Shown here one piece after another: positions 1 to 6,753 of a stretch of 8,380 nucleotides of DNA. The position numbers were made by a program, and so were the translations under genes. Position 1 is the stretch's first letter. Every line of letters begins with the position of its first letter. Location: positions 1 to 8,380 of the forward strand of contig WFOZ01000209.1 in NCBI GenBank assembly GCA_015487825.1, read 5' to 3'. Below the pieces are notes generated by a model. It was not told where the DNA came from and did no database searches. It was given only the letters and a program-made list of their open reading frames with translations. Source of the DNA: Planctomycetaceae bacterium (GTDB taxonomy: Bacteria; Planctomycetota; Planctomycetia; Planctomycetales; Planctomycetaceae).

Positions 1-2
1 GA

Positions 3-431
3 GAGTTAGACCTTCCCTTCTCTCAATTACCGTCTCGCAAAGAAATCGAAAAAGAATTGGCTTCGAGTAATAGATATCTTGTTGGGCGAGCAAAAAAACT
101 GCTTGAGGAATGGGATAAAAACGGTTCGCTTTCGCCAACTTATCCTTACCCCGTGCAAACGTTGAAGTTGGGAAATTTGGCGATTGTGACTTTGGGAGGC
201 GAAGTGGTTGTTGATTATTCCAATCGGATTAAAGCTGATCTGGATCATCCACACATGTGGGTAGCCGGGTACTGTAATGATGTAATGTGTTACATTCCGT
301 CTCGTCGGGTTCTTTCGGAAGGGGGATACGAAGGGGACCGGTCGATGATTTACTACGGTATGCCCACCGTCTGGGCCCCGGCATTGGAAGAGATGATTAT
401 GAATGAAGTGGTTCGACAGGTAAAAAAGTAA
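3..431 (+). CDS. Neutral/alkaline ceramidase-like hydrolase, C-terminal part (5' end outside window)
   Basis: The frame is open from the first bases of the window to the TAA at 429-431, giving the last 142 residues of a longer protein; no start is visible (a TTG at 57 is simply an internal Leu). The diagnostic block is at 258-330: WVAGYCNDVMCYIPSRRV, then LSEGGYEG, followed by a YYGMP..WAP stretch and a helical end. This matches the end of the catalytic domain of the neutral/alkaline non-lysosomal ceramidase family (Ceramidase_alk), where a GY.ND..Y.P motif and a following GGYE are conserved. Upstream, LGNLAIVTLGGEVVVDYS fits the core strand before it. There is no extra Ig-like C-terminal domain, as in many short planctomycete homologues. 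Family members hydrolyse the N-acyl bond of ceramide, but the zinc-binding residues lie outside the window, so activity and substrate cannot be judged. An MMPL transporter gene follows after 34 bp, probably in the same transcript. Confidence 0.75.
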   Translation, partial: ELDLPFSQLPSRKEIEKELASSNRYLVGRAKKLLEEWDKNGSLSPTYPYPVQTLKLGNLAIVTLGGEVVVDYSNRIKADLDHPHMWVAGYCNDVMCYIPSRRVLSEGGYEGDRSMIYYGMPTVWAPALEEMIMNEVVRQVKK

Positions 432-465
432 AACTGTTTTTGCACAACTCTGAATATGCCGGCTA

Positions 466-2721
466 ATGACTGATCACCCTTCTCAATCCGATTCCGCAAC
501 AACATCGCAGGAAGTGATAGAGGTGGATCGTGGAGATTGGCTCGGTTGGTTGTTGCGTTTTCGAACACTTATTTTTTTCTTTGCCTTGTTAATCACCGTG
601 CTTGCGATTCCGGTCGCAAATCGCTTAACGCTGGATGAATCGGTTGAATCTCTGTTCGCGCCGGATAATCCGTTACTGCTCGATTACATGGAAAGTCAGA
701 AGCTGTACGGCGGTGATGAATTCATTCTTGTCGCCTGGAAACAGTCTGATCTACTGAAAGCTGAGACACTGGATCAGATTGACGTGTTTGCTAATCAGTT
801 AAGCAAAGTTCCGGGGATACGTCCTGAAAGTACGCAAACTCTTACCGCGATTTTGCGTCCCGAAGGAATGGGCTGGGCCGGCAGAATGTATTTGAAGATT
901 CGCTCGGTCCGTGAGAAAGCATTGGAATTTGCTGAGGGAATGCTCGTCAATAAAAAACGGGATACAACTGCGATTGTGCTACGCATGGAACCGAAAGGTA
1001 CTGCATCGGTTCCGCAATCGCAAACCTTTGCCGCGATTCGCAAGCTGGCTGATTCGCATTCTCCGCAAGCGTTTGTGGTCGGGGAAGCGGTTCAGGTTCA
1101 TGATATGTTTCGGATTGTCGAACGAGACGGGACGGTTCTCGGGATTGCCTCTTCCGCGGTGTTGCTGCTGGTGATATTTATTCTGTTTCGCAGTTTACGC
1201 TGGATGATACTCCCACTACTCGTGGTGCATGTGGCTCTTATCTGGACGCGGGCTTTTCTAGTTCTTTCCGGCTTACAGTTGAGCATGGTTAGTTCGATGC
1301 TGAATTCGCTGGTGACAATTATCGGAATCGCGACTGTGATGCACATCACGGTCAATTTTCGTGAACTGCGTGCTAAAGAAGAACGTCAGACCGCGTTATA
1401 CAAAACATTTCGTGAATTGCTCTCACCGATTGCGTGGACATGTGGCACAACTGCGGTTGGTTTTGCCGCTTTGCTATCGAGCCGAATCGTCCCCGTCCAA
1501 AGCTTTGGTTTGATGATGACCATCGGCACCGGTATGGTGTTTGTTGCCGTCCTGGCAATTGTTCCCGCGGGAGTACTTTTAGGACGTTTTGACATCGATC
1601 CAAAAGAATCTCGCTGGGAAAAAAGAGTCACGCAGGGCTTACTGCATCTGGTAAATCTGGTGTTTCGTTTTCCCCGGCTTGTTGGCTTCACCGCGATTTT
1701 ACTGGGAGTGTTCGGCTTAAGCGGACTGGCATTTTTACAGGTTGAAACAGATTTCAGTCGGAATTTTCGCGATGAGAGCCCAATCGTGAAATCACTTAAC
1801 TTTGTGGAATCGCATTTGGGAGGAGCAGGGAATTATGAAATTGGTTTCTCAATTCAAATGGACCAAACAGAAGAAAATTACCGTAAATTACGAAAACTGA
1901 CAGAAGAACTGAGAAACCTCCGCGTGGAAGGGCAGTTTGCAGTCACCAAGGTGATTGCGATTACGGATGGACTCGATTTCATCCCAAATATTGCGGCACG
2001 GTCCGACGGAGCAAAATTGAAACTGCTGGCGAAAATGCAGCCTGAATTCGAACCGGGCTTGCTTAACAAAGAACATCAACAGATGCGAATTGTGCTGCGA
2101 GCCTATGAGCGACAACCAGCCGAGTTGAAGTTGAGGCTTATCGAAGAAGTGACCGCGCTGGCAAAAAAACATTTTTCCGATGCACACAGCACCGGTTTAT
2201 ACGTTTTGCTGGCGAATATTATATTGAGCTTGCTGGAAGATCAGCTTGTCAGTTTCGGGATTGCAGCGGTCGGTATTTTCCTGATGATGACGCTCGCTTT
2301 TCGAGATTGGAAACTCGGCTTGATTTCGCTGATACCGAATCTGTTCCCGATTATTTTGCTGATTGGAACTCTGGGGTGGATCGGTTCTTTGGTGAATATA
2401 GGGACTGCGATGATCGCTTCTGTTTCGCTGGGACTAACAGTTGACTCCAGTATTCACTACCTCTCTGCTTATCAAAAAGGGATAAAAAGTGGGCTCGGAC
2501 ATCACGAATCGCTGCGTTTGACACAAAGCCAGGTCGGTTTGGCATTACTGTTTGCGAATCTCGCACTGATTTGCGGTTTCAGCGTGTTGGCACTGTCTGA
2601 ATTTGTGCCTTTGGTCTATTTCGGCATTCTGGTCAGTATCGCGATGCTGGGTGGTTTGATCGGAAATCTTGTTCTGCTTCCTCTGCTTCTAACCGCTTGG
2701 CTCCGACCGAAATTGCAATAA
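466..2721 (+). CDS. MMPL/RND superfamily transporter (predicted lipid or hydrophobic-substrate exporter)
   Basis: This 751-residue inner-membrane protein has the two-fold RND layout. TM1 is at about 34-51, followed by a periplasmic domain (about 53-221), TM2-6 (about 225-373), a cytoplasmic linker with basic residues (374-402), TM7 (about 403-424), a second periplasmic domain (about 425-592) and TM8-12 (about 594-745). Recognisable motifs are YGGDEFILVAW at 81-91, IGIATVMHI in TM4 (286-294) and LGLTVDSSIHY in TM10 (655-665). Family members use the proton-motive force to move lipids or other hydrophobic compounds to the periplasm or outer envelope. The acidic residue expected in both TM4 and TM10 is present only in TM10 (D660); the TM4 position is V291, with H293 nearby. 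The ATG at 466 has no clear Shine-Dalgarno site but gives a full-length protein with a short acidic cytoplasmic N-terminus. It lies 34 bp after a ceramidase-like gene, which suggests a lipid substrate. The substrate itself is unknown. Confidence 0.9.
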   Translation: MTDHPSQSDSATTSQEVIEVDRGDWLGWLLRFRTLIFFFALLITVLAIPVANRLTLDESVESLFAPDNPLLLDYMESQKLYGGDEFILVAWKQSDLLKAETLDQIDVFANQLSKVPGIRPESTQTLTAILRPEGMGWAGRMYLKIRSVREKALEFAEGMLVNKKRDTTAIVLRMEPKGTASVPQSQTFAAIRKLADSHSPQAFVVGEAVQVHDMFRIVERDGTVLGIASSAVLLLVIFILFRSLRWMILPLLVVHVALIWTRAFLVLSGLQLSMVSSMLNSLVTIIGIATVMHITVNFRELRAKEERQTALYKTFRELLSPIAWTCGTTAVGFAALLSSRIVPVQSFGLMMTIGTGMVFVAVLAIVPAGVLLGRFDIDPKESRWEKRVTQGLLHLVNLVFRFPRLVGFTAILLGVFGLSGLAFLQVETDFSRNFRDESPIVKSLNFVESHLGGAGNYEIGFSIQMDQTEENYRKLRKLTEELRNLRVEGQFAVTKVIAITDGLDFIPNIAARSDGAKLKLLAKMQPEFEPGLLNKEHQQMRIVLRAYERQPAELKLRLIEEVTALAKKHFSDAHSTGLYVLLANIILSLLEDQLVSFGIAAVGIFLMMTLAFRDWKLGLISLIPNLFPIILLIGTLGWIGSLVNIGTAMIASVSLGLTVDSSIHYLSAYQKGIKSGLGHHESLRLTQSQVGLALLFANLALICGFSVLALSEFVPLVYFGILVSIAMLGGLIGNLVLLPLLLTAWLRPKLQ

Positions 2722-2784
2722 TTACAATTCTTGTGGTTTCATTACTATTTCACTAAAGAAGTAGCCTGGAAGATTGAGCCGGTA

Positions 2785-2814
2785 TTGACTCATTTCAAAG
2801 ATGCACGTTAGATT
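2785..2814 (+). promoter_or_regulatory. Candidate sigma70-type promoter for the polysaccharide operon
   Basis: A TTGACT hexamer (2785-2790, 5/6 to consensus) is followed after 18 bp by TAGATT (2809-2814, 4/6 to TATAAT). If used, transcription would start near 2820 and leave a leader of about 290 nt before the export lipoprotein gene at 3112. The match is moderate and was found by eye. Planctomycete promoters are poorly characterised, so this is only a candidate. Confidence 0.35.
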
Positions 2815-2934
2815 CCGCACGTATTCCTCTCACCCTACAGGGGGATTGTTCCAGATATACATTGTGGGATTCCCCGATAGTCGTTTTGAAGGAAACTCCA
2901 TAAATTCAGAAAACTATTGATCGCAGCGAAAAAC

Positions 2935-2979
2935 TTCTGTCTGTCTTTAATTTGGCAAACTCAAACAAAACAGACGGAA
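2935..2979 (+). promoter_or_regulatory. Inverted repeat / possible leader RNA hairpin
   Basis: TTCTGTCTGT (2935-2944) can pair along its full length with ACAGACGGAA (2970-2979): ten consecutive pairs including one G-U, around a 25-nt loop. No U-tract follows, so it is not a classical terminator. It could be a leader RNA structure or a binding site for a dimeric regulator. No riboswitch family is recognised. Confidence 0.3.
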
Positions 2980-3111
2980 TCCCTGTGTCCTTTTTGAATT
3001 GGTAGAAGTTCCTTCGAAATCTTTTTCTGTCAATTCCAGCGTAAAACGGTAGAACTATTTTTCGGCAACTCTCACCGCGCCTCGTTTCAATCTTCAAGAC
3101 GTTTTAACAAC

Positions 3112-4311
3112 ATGGACATGAGACAAAATCATCAGCAGAGTTGCAGACTGACCGACACTCTGTGTTGTTGGGTGCGCGTCTCTGGCCATAGAAATAATTA
3201 CGTTATTCCAGCTCGAACTATTATTTCGCTGTTATTACTTTCTGCCTGCCTGCTGACGGGTTGTTCGAGTACGAAGTCTTTCAAAGCTGATAAACTGCCG
3301 ATGCATTTGCAGGCACCGCCATTGACCAATGCACAAACACTTGACCTGACGAAAATGGCAACTTCGACTACTTCAACCGACTTAATCGGCGAAGGCGATG
3401 TAATTGAAGTCACCATTTCTGCAGGTCTTTCTGCAGACGATACTGCGACATTCCCGGTTCGTGTATCTGAAAATGGAATGGCACAGCTGCCAATTATTGG
3501 TCCTGTGCGGCTTAAGGGAACAGACCTTGAAGAAGCCGAGGCGATTATTGTGGGAGTTTGTGTTGAAAAAGGGCTTTACCGTTCACCTCATGTCACAGTC
3601 ACCATGAAGCGTCCTAAAGTGAATCGGATTACGATTCTGGGAGCCGTCGAAGAACCGGGCACTTATGAATTACGAGCCAATCAATCAGATGTCCTCCAGG
3701 CCATTGTTGCAGCCGGCAGTTTGTCTGAAGATGCAGGAACCTTTGTCCAAATTCGTCAGCCCGGCCCAACTGGTCCCAGGTCTCAAGGGAGGTCGATGAT
3801 TGCATCGCAATCTGATGAGAAATCAGATGATAAGAGTGGAGCCATCCAGCAAGCCTCCAATGAATTACAGGTGCAGACATTGGGGGGGGCGTCAGTACGA
3901 ATAAACCTTGCCTCGGCTGCGATGGAAAATCCGAATGCCCTTAAACTTCAGGACGGAGGCGTGATTATGGTCGAACGCCGGGATCCGAAGCCAATTCATG
4001 TTCTTGGTCTGGTGAGAAAACCGGATCGTTATGAATTCCCGATCTCTGAAGATTTACGATTGCTTGATGCTGTGGCGTTGGCATCGGGAACGAATAACCC
4101 GTTTGCAGATAAAGTTTTTATCATTCGAAATAATCCGGCAGGAGGGGAACCAATCCTGATCGAGGGGAGTATCAGAAAGGCAAAGCGGAACGGCCGGGCT
4201 GATTTGAGATTGTCTCCTGGTGATATTGTCACCGTCGAACGAACAACAAGTACTTCACTATACGATGCCATTCGTATCATTGGCTTTGGTGTCAGTGCCC
4301 GTGTCTATTGA
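3112..4311 (+). CDS. Polysaccharide export outer-membrane lipoprotein (Wza/GumB-like, Poly_export + SLBB)
   Basis: This 399-residue protein is the outer-membrane exit component of exopolysaccharide/capsule secretion. A hydrophobic signal segment (about 36-49) ends in a lipobox, LLTG followed by C51, so the mature lipoprotein should begin at Cys51. A Poly_export domain follows at about 88-166 (LIGEGDVIEVTI, then ENGMAQLPIIGPVRLKG and a YRSPHVTVTM strand). A first SLBB module begins at about 171 (ITILGAVEEPGTYEL) and is interrupted by a polar insert (about 216-256). A second SLBB module starts at about 294 (IHVLGLVRKPDRYEF) and ends near LSPGDIVTVER (367-377). The last 20 or so residues could form a short amphipathic segment. 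The ATG at 3112 lacks an SD site and gives an unusually long n-region of about 35 residues with Cys11, Cys18 and Cys19; GTG at 3172 would give a more normal 30-residue signal peptide. The frame is open back to 2998 but has no other start. It is the first gene of an apparent operon with a chain-length regulator/kinase and a ligase. A G8 run sits inside the gene. Confidence 0.9.
   Translation: MDMRQNHQQSCRLTDTLCCWVRVSGHRNNYVIPARTIISLLLLSACLLTGCSSTKSFKADKLPMHLQAPPLTNAQTLDLTKMATSTTSTDLIGEGDVIEVTISAGLSADDTATFPVRVSENGMAQLPIIGPVRLKGTDLEEAEAIIVGVCVEKGLYRSPHVTVTMKRPKVNRITILGAVEEPGTYELRANQSDVLQAIVAAGSLSEDAGTFVQIRQPGPTGPRSQGRSMIASQSDEKSDDKSGAIQQASNELQVQTLGGASVRINLASAAMENPNALKLQDGGVIMVERRDPKPIHVLGLVRKPDRYEFPISEDLRLLDAVALASGTNNPFADKVFIIRNNPAGGEPILIEGSIRKAKRNGRADLRLSPGDIVTVERTTSTSLYDAIRIIGFGVSARVY
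3882..3889 (+). repeat. G8 homopolymer inside the export lipoprotein gene
   Basis: Eight consecutive G bases encode the end of Leu257, Gly258, Gly259 and the first base of Ala260. With seven Gs the frame reads CGT CAG TAC GAA TAA and stops at once. With nine Gs it runs about 17 codons past the tract and stops at the TAA in CCTTAAACT (near 3950). Either product would lose the end of the first SLBB module, the whole second SLBB module and the C-terminus. Confidence 0.85.
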
Positions 4312-4317
4312 TTTTTT

Positions 4318-4335
4318 ATCAGAGGTTCTTCTGAT
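4318..4335 (+). promoter_or_regulatory. Intergenic hairpin between export and kinase genes
   Basis: ATCAGA (4318-4323) and TCTGAT (4330-4335) form a perfect 6-bp inverted repeat with a 6-nt loop, beginning 7 nt after the export gene stop. A T6 run lies before it rather than after it, so it does not look like an intrinsic terminator in either direction. It could protect or separate segments of the operon mRNA, or be chance. Confidence 0.35.
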
Positions 4336-4366
4336 TCCCTTTAATTATATTCTTCGCTGCGGTTGC

Positions 4367-4370
4367 AGGA
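4367..4370 (+). promoter_or_regulatory. Candidate ribosome binding site for the kinase gene
   Basis: AGGA (in GCAGGA) lies 9 nt before the ATG at 4380, supporting that start. The spacing is slightly long but acceptable. Confidence 0.45.
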
Positions 4371-4379
4371 ATTTCCCGT

Positions 4380-6698
4380 ATGTTAGCACCTGAGACACAG
4401 GACTTCGCTCCTAACGAACATCATCGAGAAGATGCTCAGAATCCGCTAGCCAATGTGTTGCGTTTTTTCAATTCGATGGCTCGGCGAAAATGGACGATGC
4501 TGGCCTGGCTGATGCTTACCACAGGTTTGGGAGCTGCCTACTATACGACGGCAACGCGTGAATATGAATCAAGTGCTGAGCTACTCCTGCTACACACCGG
4601 AGAGGGAAGCATCGATCAGGCACAACAAAGTCAGAGGACATTGCAGGATAAAGTTCCAACTTACAAAAAAGTTCTTGTCAGTGAAGAAGTTCTTAAAGGG
4701 GCGTTGCAACATCTGCCCAAGCAACAGCGTACTGCCTTTCTGGGAATGACTAAACGCTCTGCCATCAACAAAATTCGTGCCGGTTTGAGTGTCAACTCTA
4801 CCCGGCAGACGAATCTGATCCAGGTTAGTTATCGCTGTGAAGATCCTGAAACAGCAGCCATTATTGTTACTAAAATAATGGAATCATTTTTTAATCTGAT
4901 GCAGGAAACAAACAAAAACAGTTCACAGGAAATGCTCGTATTGCTTTCTCGCGAACGGGAAAATATTCAACAGCAATACCAGATGAAACAAAATGAATTA
5001 CTGAGCCTGCAAGCCAAATCCGATTCAATCCTCGGAACCGGAGAAAATATTCTGAGTGTTGTGAACGAACGAGTCATTGAACTCAATAAATCGTTAGCAC
5101 AGGCACAAAAAGAAACCATCGATGCCCAGTCATTCTATTTTTCTGTTGATCGTGCCATAAAAAACGGGGAAGATCTTCAGCAGCTTCTCAGCCAGCACAA
5201 CTCAGCAGTTGCCAGCGATCTGATGAAGATGGGCATGGGAGTCGACCCTCGTGATGCTTATGCCTATGCCCGTCTGCAGCAACAAATGCTTGAAGATGAA
5301 TCCAGACTCAGTGATAAATTAAATGGGAAGCTTGGCCCCAATCATCCTGAAATTATCGAACTTCAGGGACGCATTAAAACAATGAAACAGTGGCTTGCCT
5401 CTCGTGCTCAACAGGCAATTGCAGGTTCAGATCGCCTTACCAAAGAACTTGGACCAAGACTGCTGCAAATGGCCAAACAAAGGTATGAACATGCAGCGAT
5501 GCACGAAAAAGATATTTTCGAACGCTTTGCCGAGGAGAAAAAACTGGCCTCCGGCATGAACCTGCGACTGGTTCAGATACAGATGGCGGAGCGAGAATTG
5601 CAGAGGCTTCAGGCAGATTCCGATATGAATCGTGAGCGAATCAAGACACTTGATCTCAATCAGCAAACGAATTTACGAACACGAATCACCAAACATGCAG
5701 AGCCGAATCCGGCAGCAGTTTCTCCCAGATTGACCGTCACGATGCTGATGAGTATCTTCGCGGGGTTATTCTTCGGAGCCGCAAGTGTTGTTGTGCTGGA
5801 CCTGCTGGATGATCGTTTCCATTCTCCTGACGACCTTAAAGCACAGCTTGGTGCCCCGGTACTGGCAATGATTCGCGATCTTCCTCCCTTACCCGCCGAA
5901 ACGGGAATCGATGCCATCTTTACTCACACTAAACCAAACAGTGTAGAAACTGAAGCGTTCCGTACGCTGCGTACTGCGATAGAATTTGCAGGAGAAAGTT
6001 GCCACCGAATCAGTGTTTCAAGTACGGAGCCGAGTGACGGTAAAACTACAGTTATGTCGAACACAGGCGTTGCCTTTGCTCAGGCCGGTAAAAGGACATT
6101 ACTGATTGACGGTGACATGCGGCGGCCCGGTTTAACAGCACTTTTCGACCTGAAAGGGCAACAGGGACTCTCTACAATTTTAAGAGATTCGCGTCCTCCT
6201 TCAGTATCTGTTGTGGATAACCTGGTTCACACTCCTCTTCAGAATCTGGATGTTATTCCCGCGGGACCACGTCCTATCAATCCGGTGGAATTATTAACCA
6301 GTGATAACTTTGCAGAACTGATTGCCTGGGCCGAAGTCGAATACGATCAAATCCTGATTGACGCGCCACCTGCCCTGGCGGTAACAGACCCTGCGGTAAT
6401 CGGCCGCCTTGTCGATGGGGTCATTTTAACGGTACGACCAGACCGCAACCGCAGACGAATGATCATTCGAGCTGCAGAATCTCTGACGTCGTTCGGAGCT
6501 AACCTGATCGGCGTTGTCGTCAACCGTCTGGATGATTCCAACGGAGAATATGGCTACGGTTATGGTTATGGCTACGGCTATGGTTATGGTCACGATGCCC
6601 ATGATGAGCCTGCGTTGCAGGAGGAACAGATTGAACAACAGAAACCTCGACGAAAGCGTTTTTCAAGAGACGACCAGTCAGAATCAAGAGCCGCATAG
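4380..6698 (+). CDS. Polysaccharide chain-length regulator fused to a tyrosine autokinase (GumC/Wzc-like BY-kinase)
   Basis: This 772-residue inner-membrane protein controls polymer length and export and phosphorylates its own tyrosines. TM1 is at about 38-56, with a Wzz-type N-terminal domain (about 24-175). A long periplasmic coiled-coil region (about 180-430) contains the LGPNHPEIIEL motif (318-328) typical of GumC-type proteins. A proline-containing segment leads into TM2 (about 451-474). The cytoplasmic kinase (about 520-715) shows the EAFRTLR oligomerisation motif (E525, R528, R531), Walker A SSTEPSDGKTT with K555, Walker A' TLLIDGDMRRP with D577 and D579, and Walker B ILIDAPP with D661. 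All key residues are intact, so it should be active. The tail has seven tyrosines alternating with glycine (724-737), then a charged, basic C-terminus. In the family, trans-phosphorylation of this tail controls ring assembly and polymer synthesis. The gene lies 68 bp after its expected export partner and 55 bp before a ligase/polymerase gene. Confidence 0.95.
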   Translation: MLAPETQDFAPNEHHREDAQNPLANVLRFFNSMARRKWTMLAWLMLTTGLGAAYYTTATREYESSAELLLLHTGEGSIDQAQQSQRTLQDKVPTYKKVLVSEEVLKGALQHLPKQQRTAFLGMTKRSAINKIRAGLSVNSTRQTNLIQVSYRCEDPETAAIIVTKIMESFFNLMQETNKNSSQEMLVLLSRERENIQQQYQMKQNELLSLQAKSDSILGTGENILSVVNERVIELNKSLAQAQKETIDAQSFYFSVDRAIKNGEDLQQLLSQHNSAVASDLMKMGMGVDPRDAYAYARLQQQMLEDESRLSDKLNGKLGPNHPEIIELQGRIKTMKQWLASRAQQAIAGSDRLTKELGPRLLQMAKQRYEHAAMHEKDIFERFAEEKKLASGMNLRLVQIQMAERELQRLQADSDMNRERIKTLDLNQQTNLRTRITKHAEPNPAAVSPRLTVTMLMSIFAGLFFGAASVVVLDLLDDRFHSPDDLKAQLGAPVLAMIRDLPPLPAETGIDAIFTHTKPNSVETEAFRTLRTAIEFAGESCHRISVSSTEPSDGKTTVMSNTGVAFAQAGKRTLLIDGDMRRPGLTALFDLKGQQGLSTILRDSRPPSVSVVDNLVHTPLQNLDVIPAGPRPINPVELLTSDNFAELIAWAEVEYDQILIDAPPALAVTDPAVIGRLVDGVILTVRPDRNRRRMIIRAAESLTSFGANLIGVVVNRLDDSNGEYGYGYGYGYGYGYGHDAHDEPALQEEQIEQQKPRRKRFSRDDQSESRAA
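6549..6590 (+). repeat. Hexanucleotide (TAY-GGY)7 repeat encoding the (Tyr-Gly)7 kinase tail
   Basis: Seven tandem copies of a TAY GGY hexamer encode Tyr-Gly seven times (residues 724-737). Copies vary only at the third codon positions (TAT or TAC, GGT or GGC). Gain or loss of whole units keeps the reading frame and changes only the number of acceptor tyrosines. The tract sits exactly where BY-kinases carry their autophosphorylation cluster. Confidence 0.9.
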
Positions 6699-6722
6699 TT
6701 TTTGAAAGTTCAGTACAGGCCC

Positions 6723-6738
6723 GATAAATCTGTTTATC
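6723..6738 (+). promoter_or_regulatory. Hairpin directly upstream of the ligase ribosome binding site
   Basis: GATAAA (6723-6728) and TTTATC (6733-6738) form a perfect 6-bp inverted repeat with a TCTG loop. It ends only 4 nt before the GGAGAG ribosome binding site. It is A/T-rich and has no U-tract, so it is not a terminator. It could influence ligase translation or bind a protein. Confidence 0.35.
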
Positions 6739-6742
6739 TGAT

Positions 6743-6748
6743 GGAGAG
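6743..6748 (+). promoter_or_regulatory. Ribosome binding site that decides the GTG start of the ligase
   Basis: GGAGAG lies 5 nt before the GTG at 6754. The frame has a TGA at 6739-6741 and no ATG until about residue 178, so this SD/GTG pair is the only well-supported start. Confidence 0.6.
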
Positions 6749-6753
6749 CGATT

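Larger units (their letters stand above)
2722..3111 (+). other. 390-bp gene-free region; probable promoter and long leader of the polysaccharide operon
   Basis: No convincing gene is present on either strand; the best minus-strand frame (2906-3097, 63 codons) has no recognisable features. The stretch is visibly more A/T-rich than its neighbours. It contains a sigma70-like promoter (2785-2814), a small odd palindrome GGGATTCCC at 2866-2874, and a long-stem inverted repeat at 2935-2979. No strong hairpin-plus-U-tract terminator follows the MMPL gene; only a weak AATTG...CAATT pairing overlaps its stop codon (2713-2731). Transcription of the lipid gene pair might therefore run on into this region. 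Confidence 0.6.

Noticed and set aside
57..59. TTG as start of the first gene
   Set aside because: The frame is open back to the window edge and the family is much longer, so this is an internal Leu codon of a truncated gene.
280..295. Perfect inverted repeat ATGTAA-TGTG-TTACAT
   Set aside because: It lies inside the conserved coding block of the ceramidase-like gene (VMCY region) and is explained by codon choice; no regulatory context.
572..578. T7 run near the start of the MMPL gene
   Set aside because: It encodes Phe residues of TM1, and similar T7 or A7 runs occur elsewhere (7274-7280, 7714-7720); expected in membrane-protein genes and far less unusual than the G8 run.
2906..3097. 63-codon minus-strand frame in the intergenic region
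   Set aside because: No recognisable domain, no SD site seen, very basic ordinary-looking translation, and it overlaps the inverted repeat; open by chance in A/T-rich DNA.
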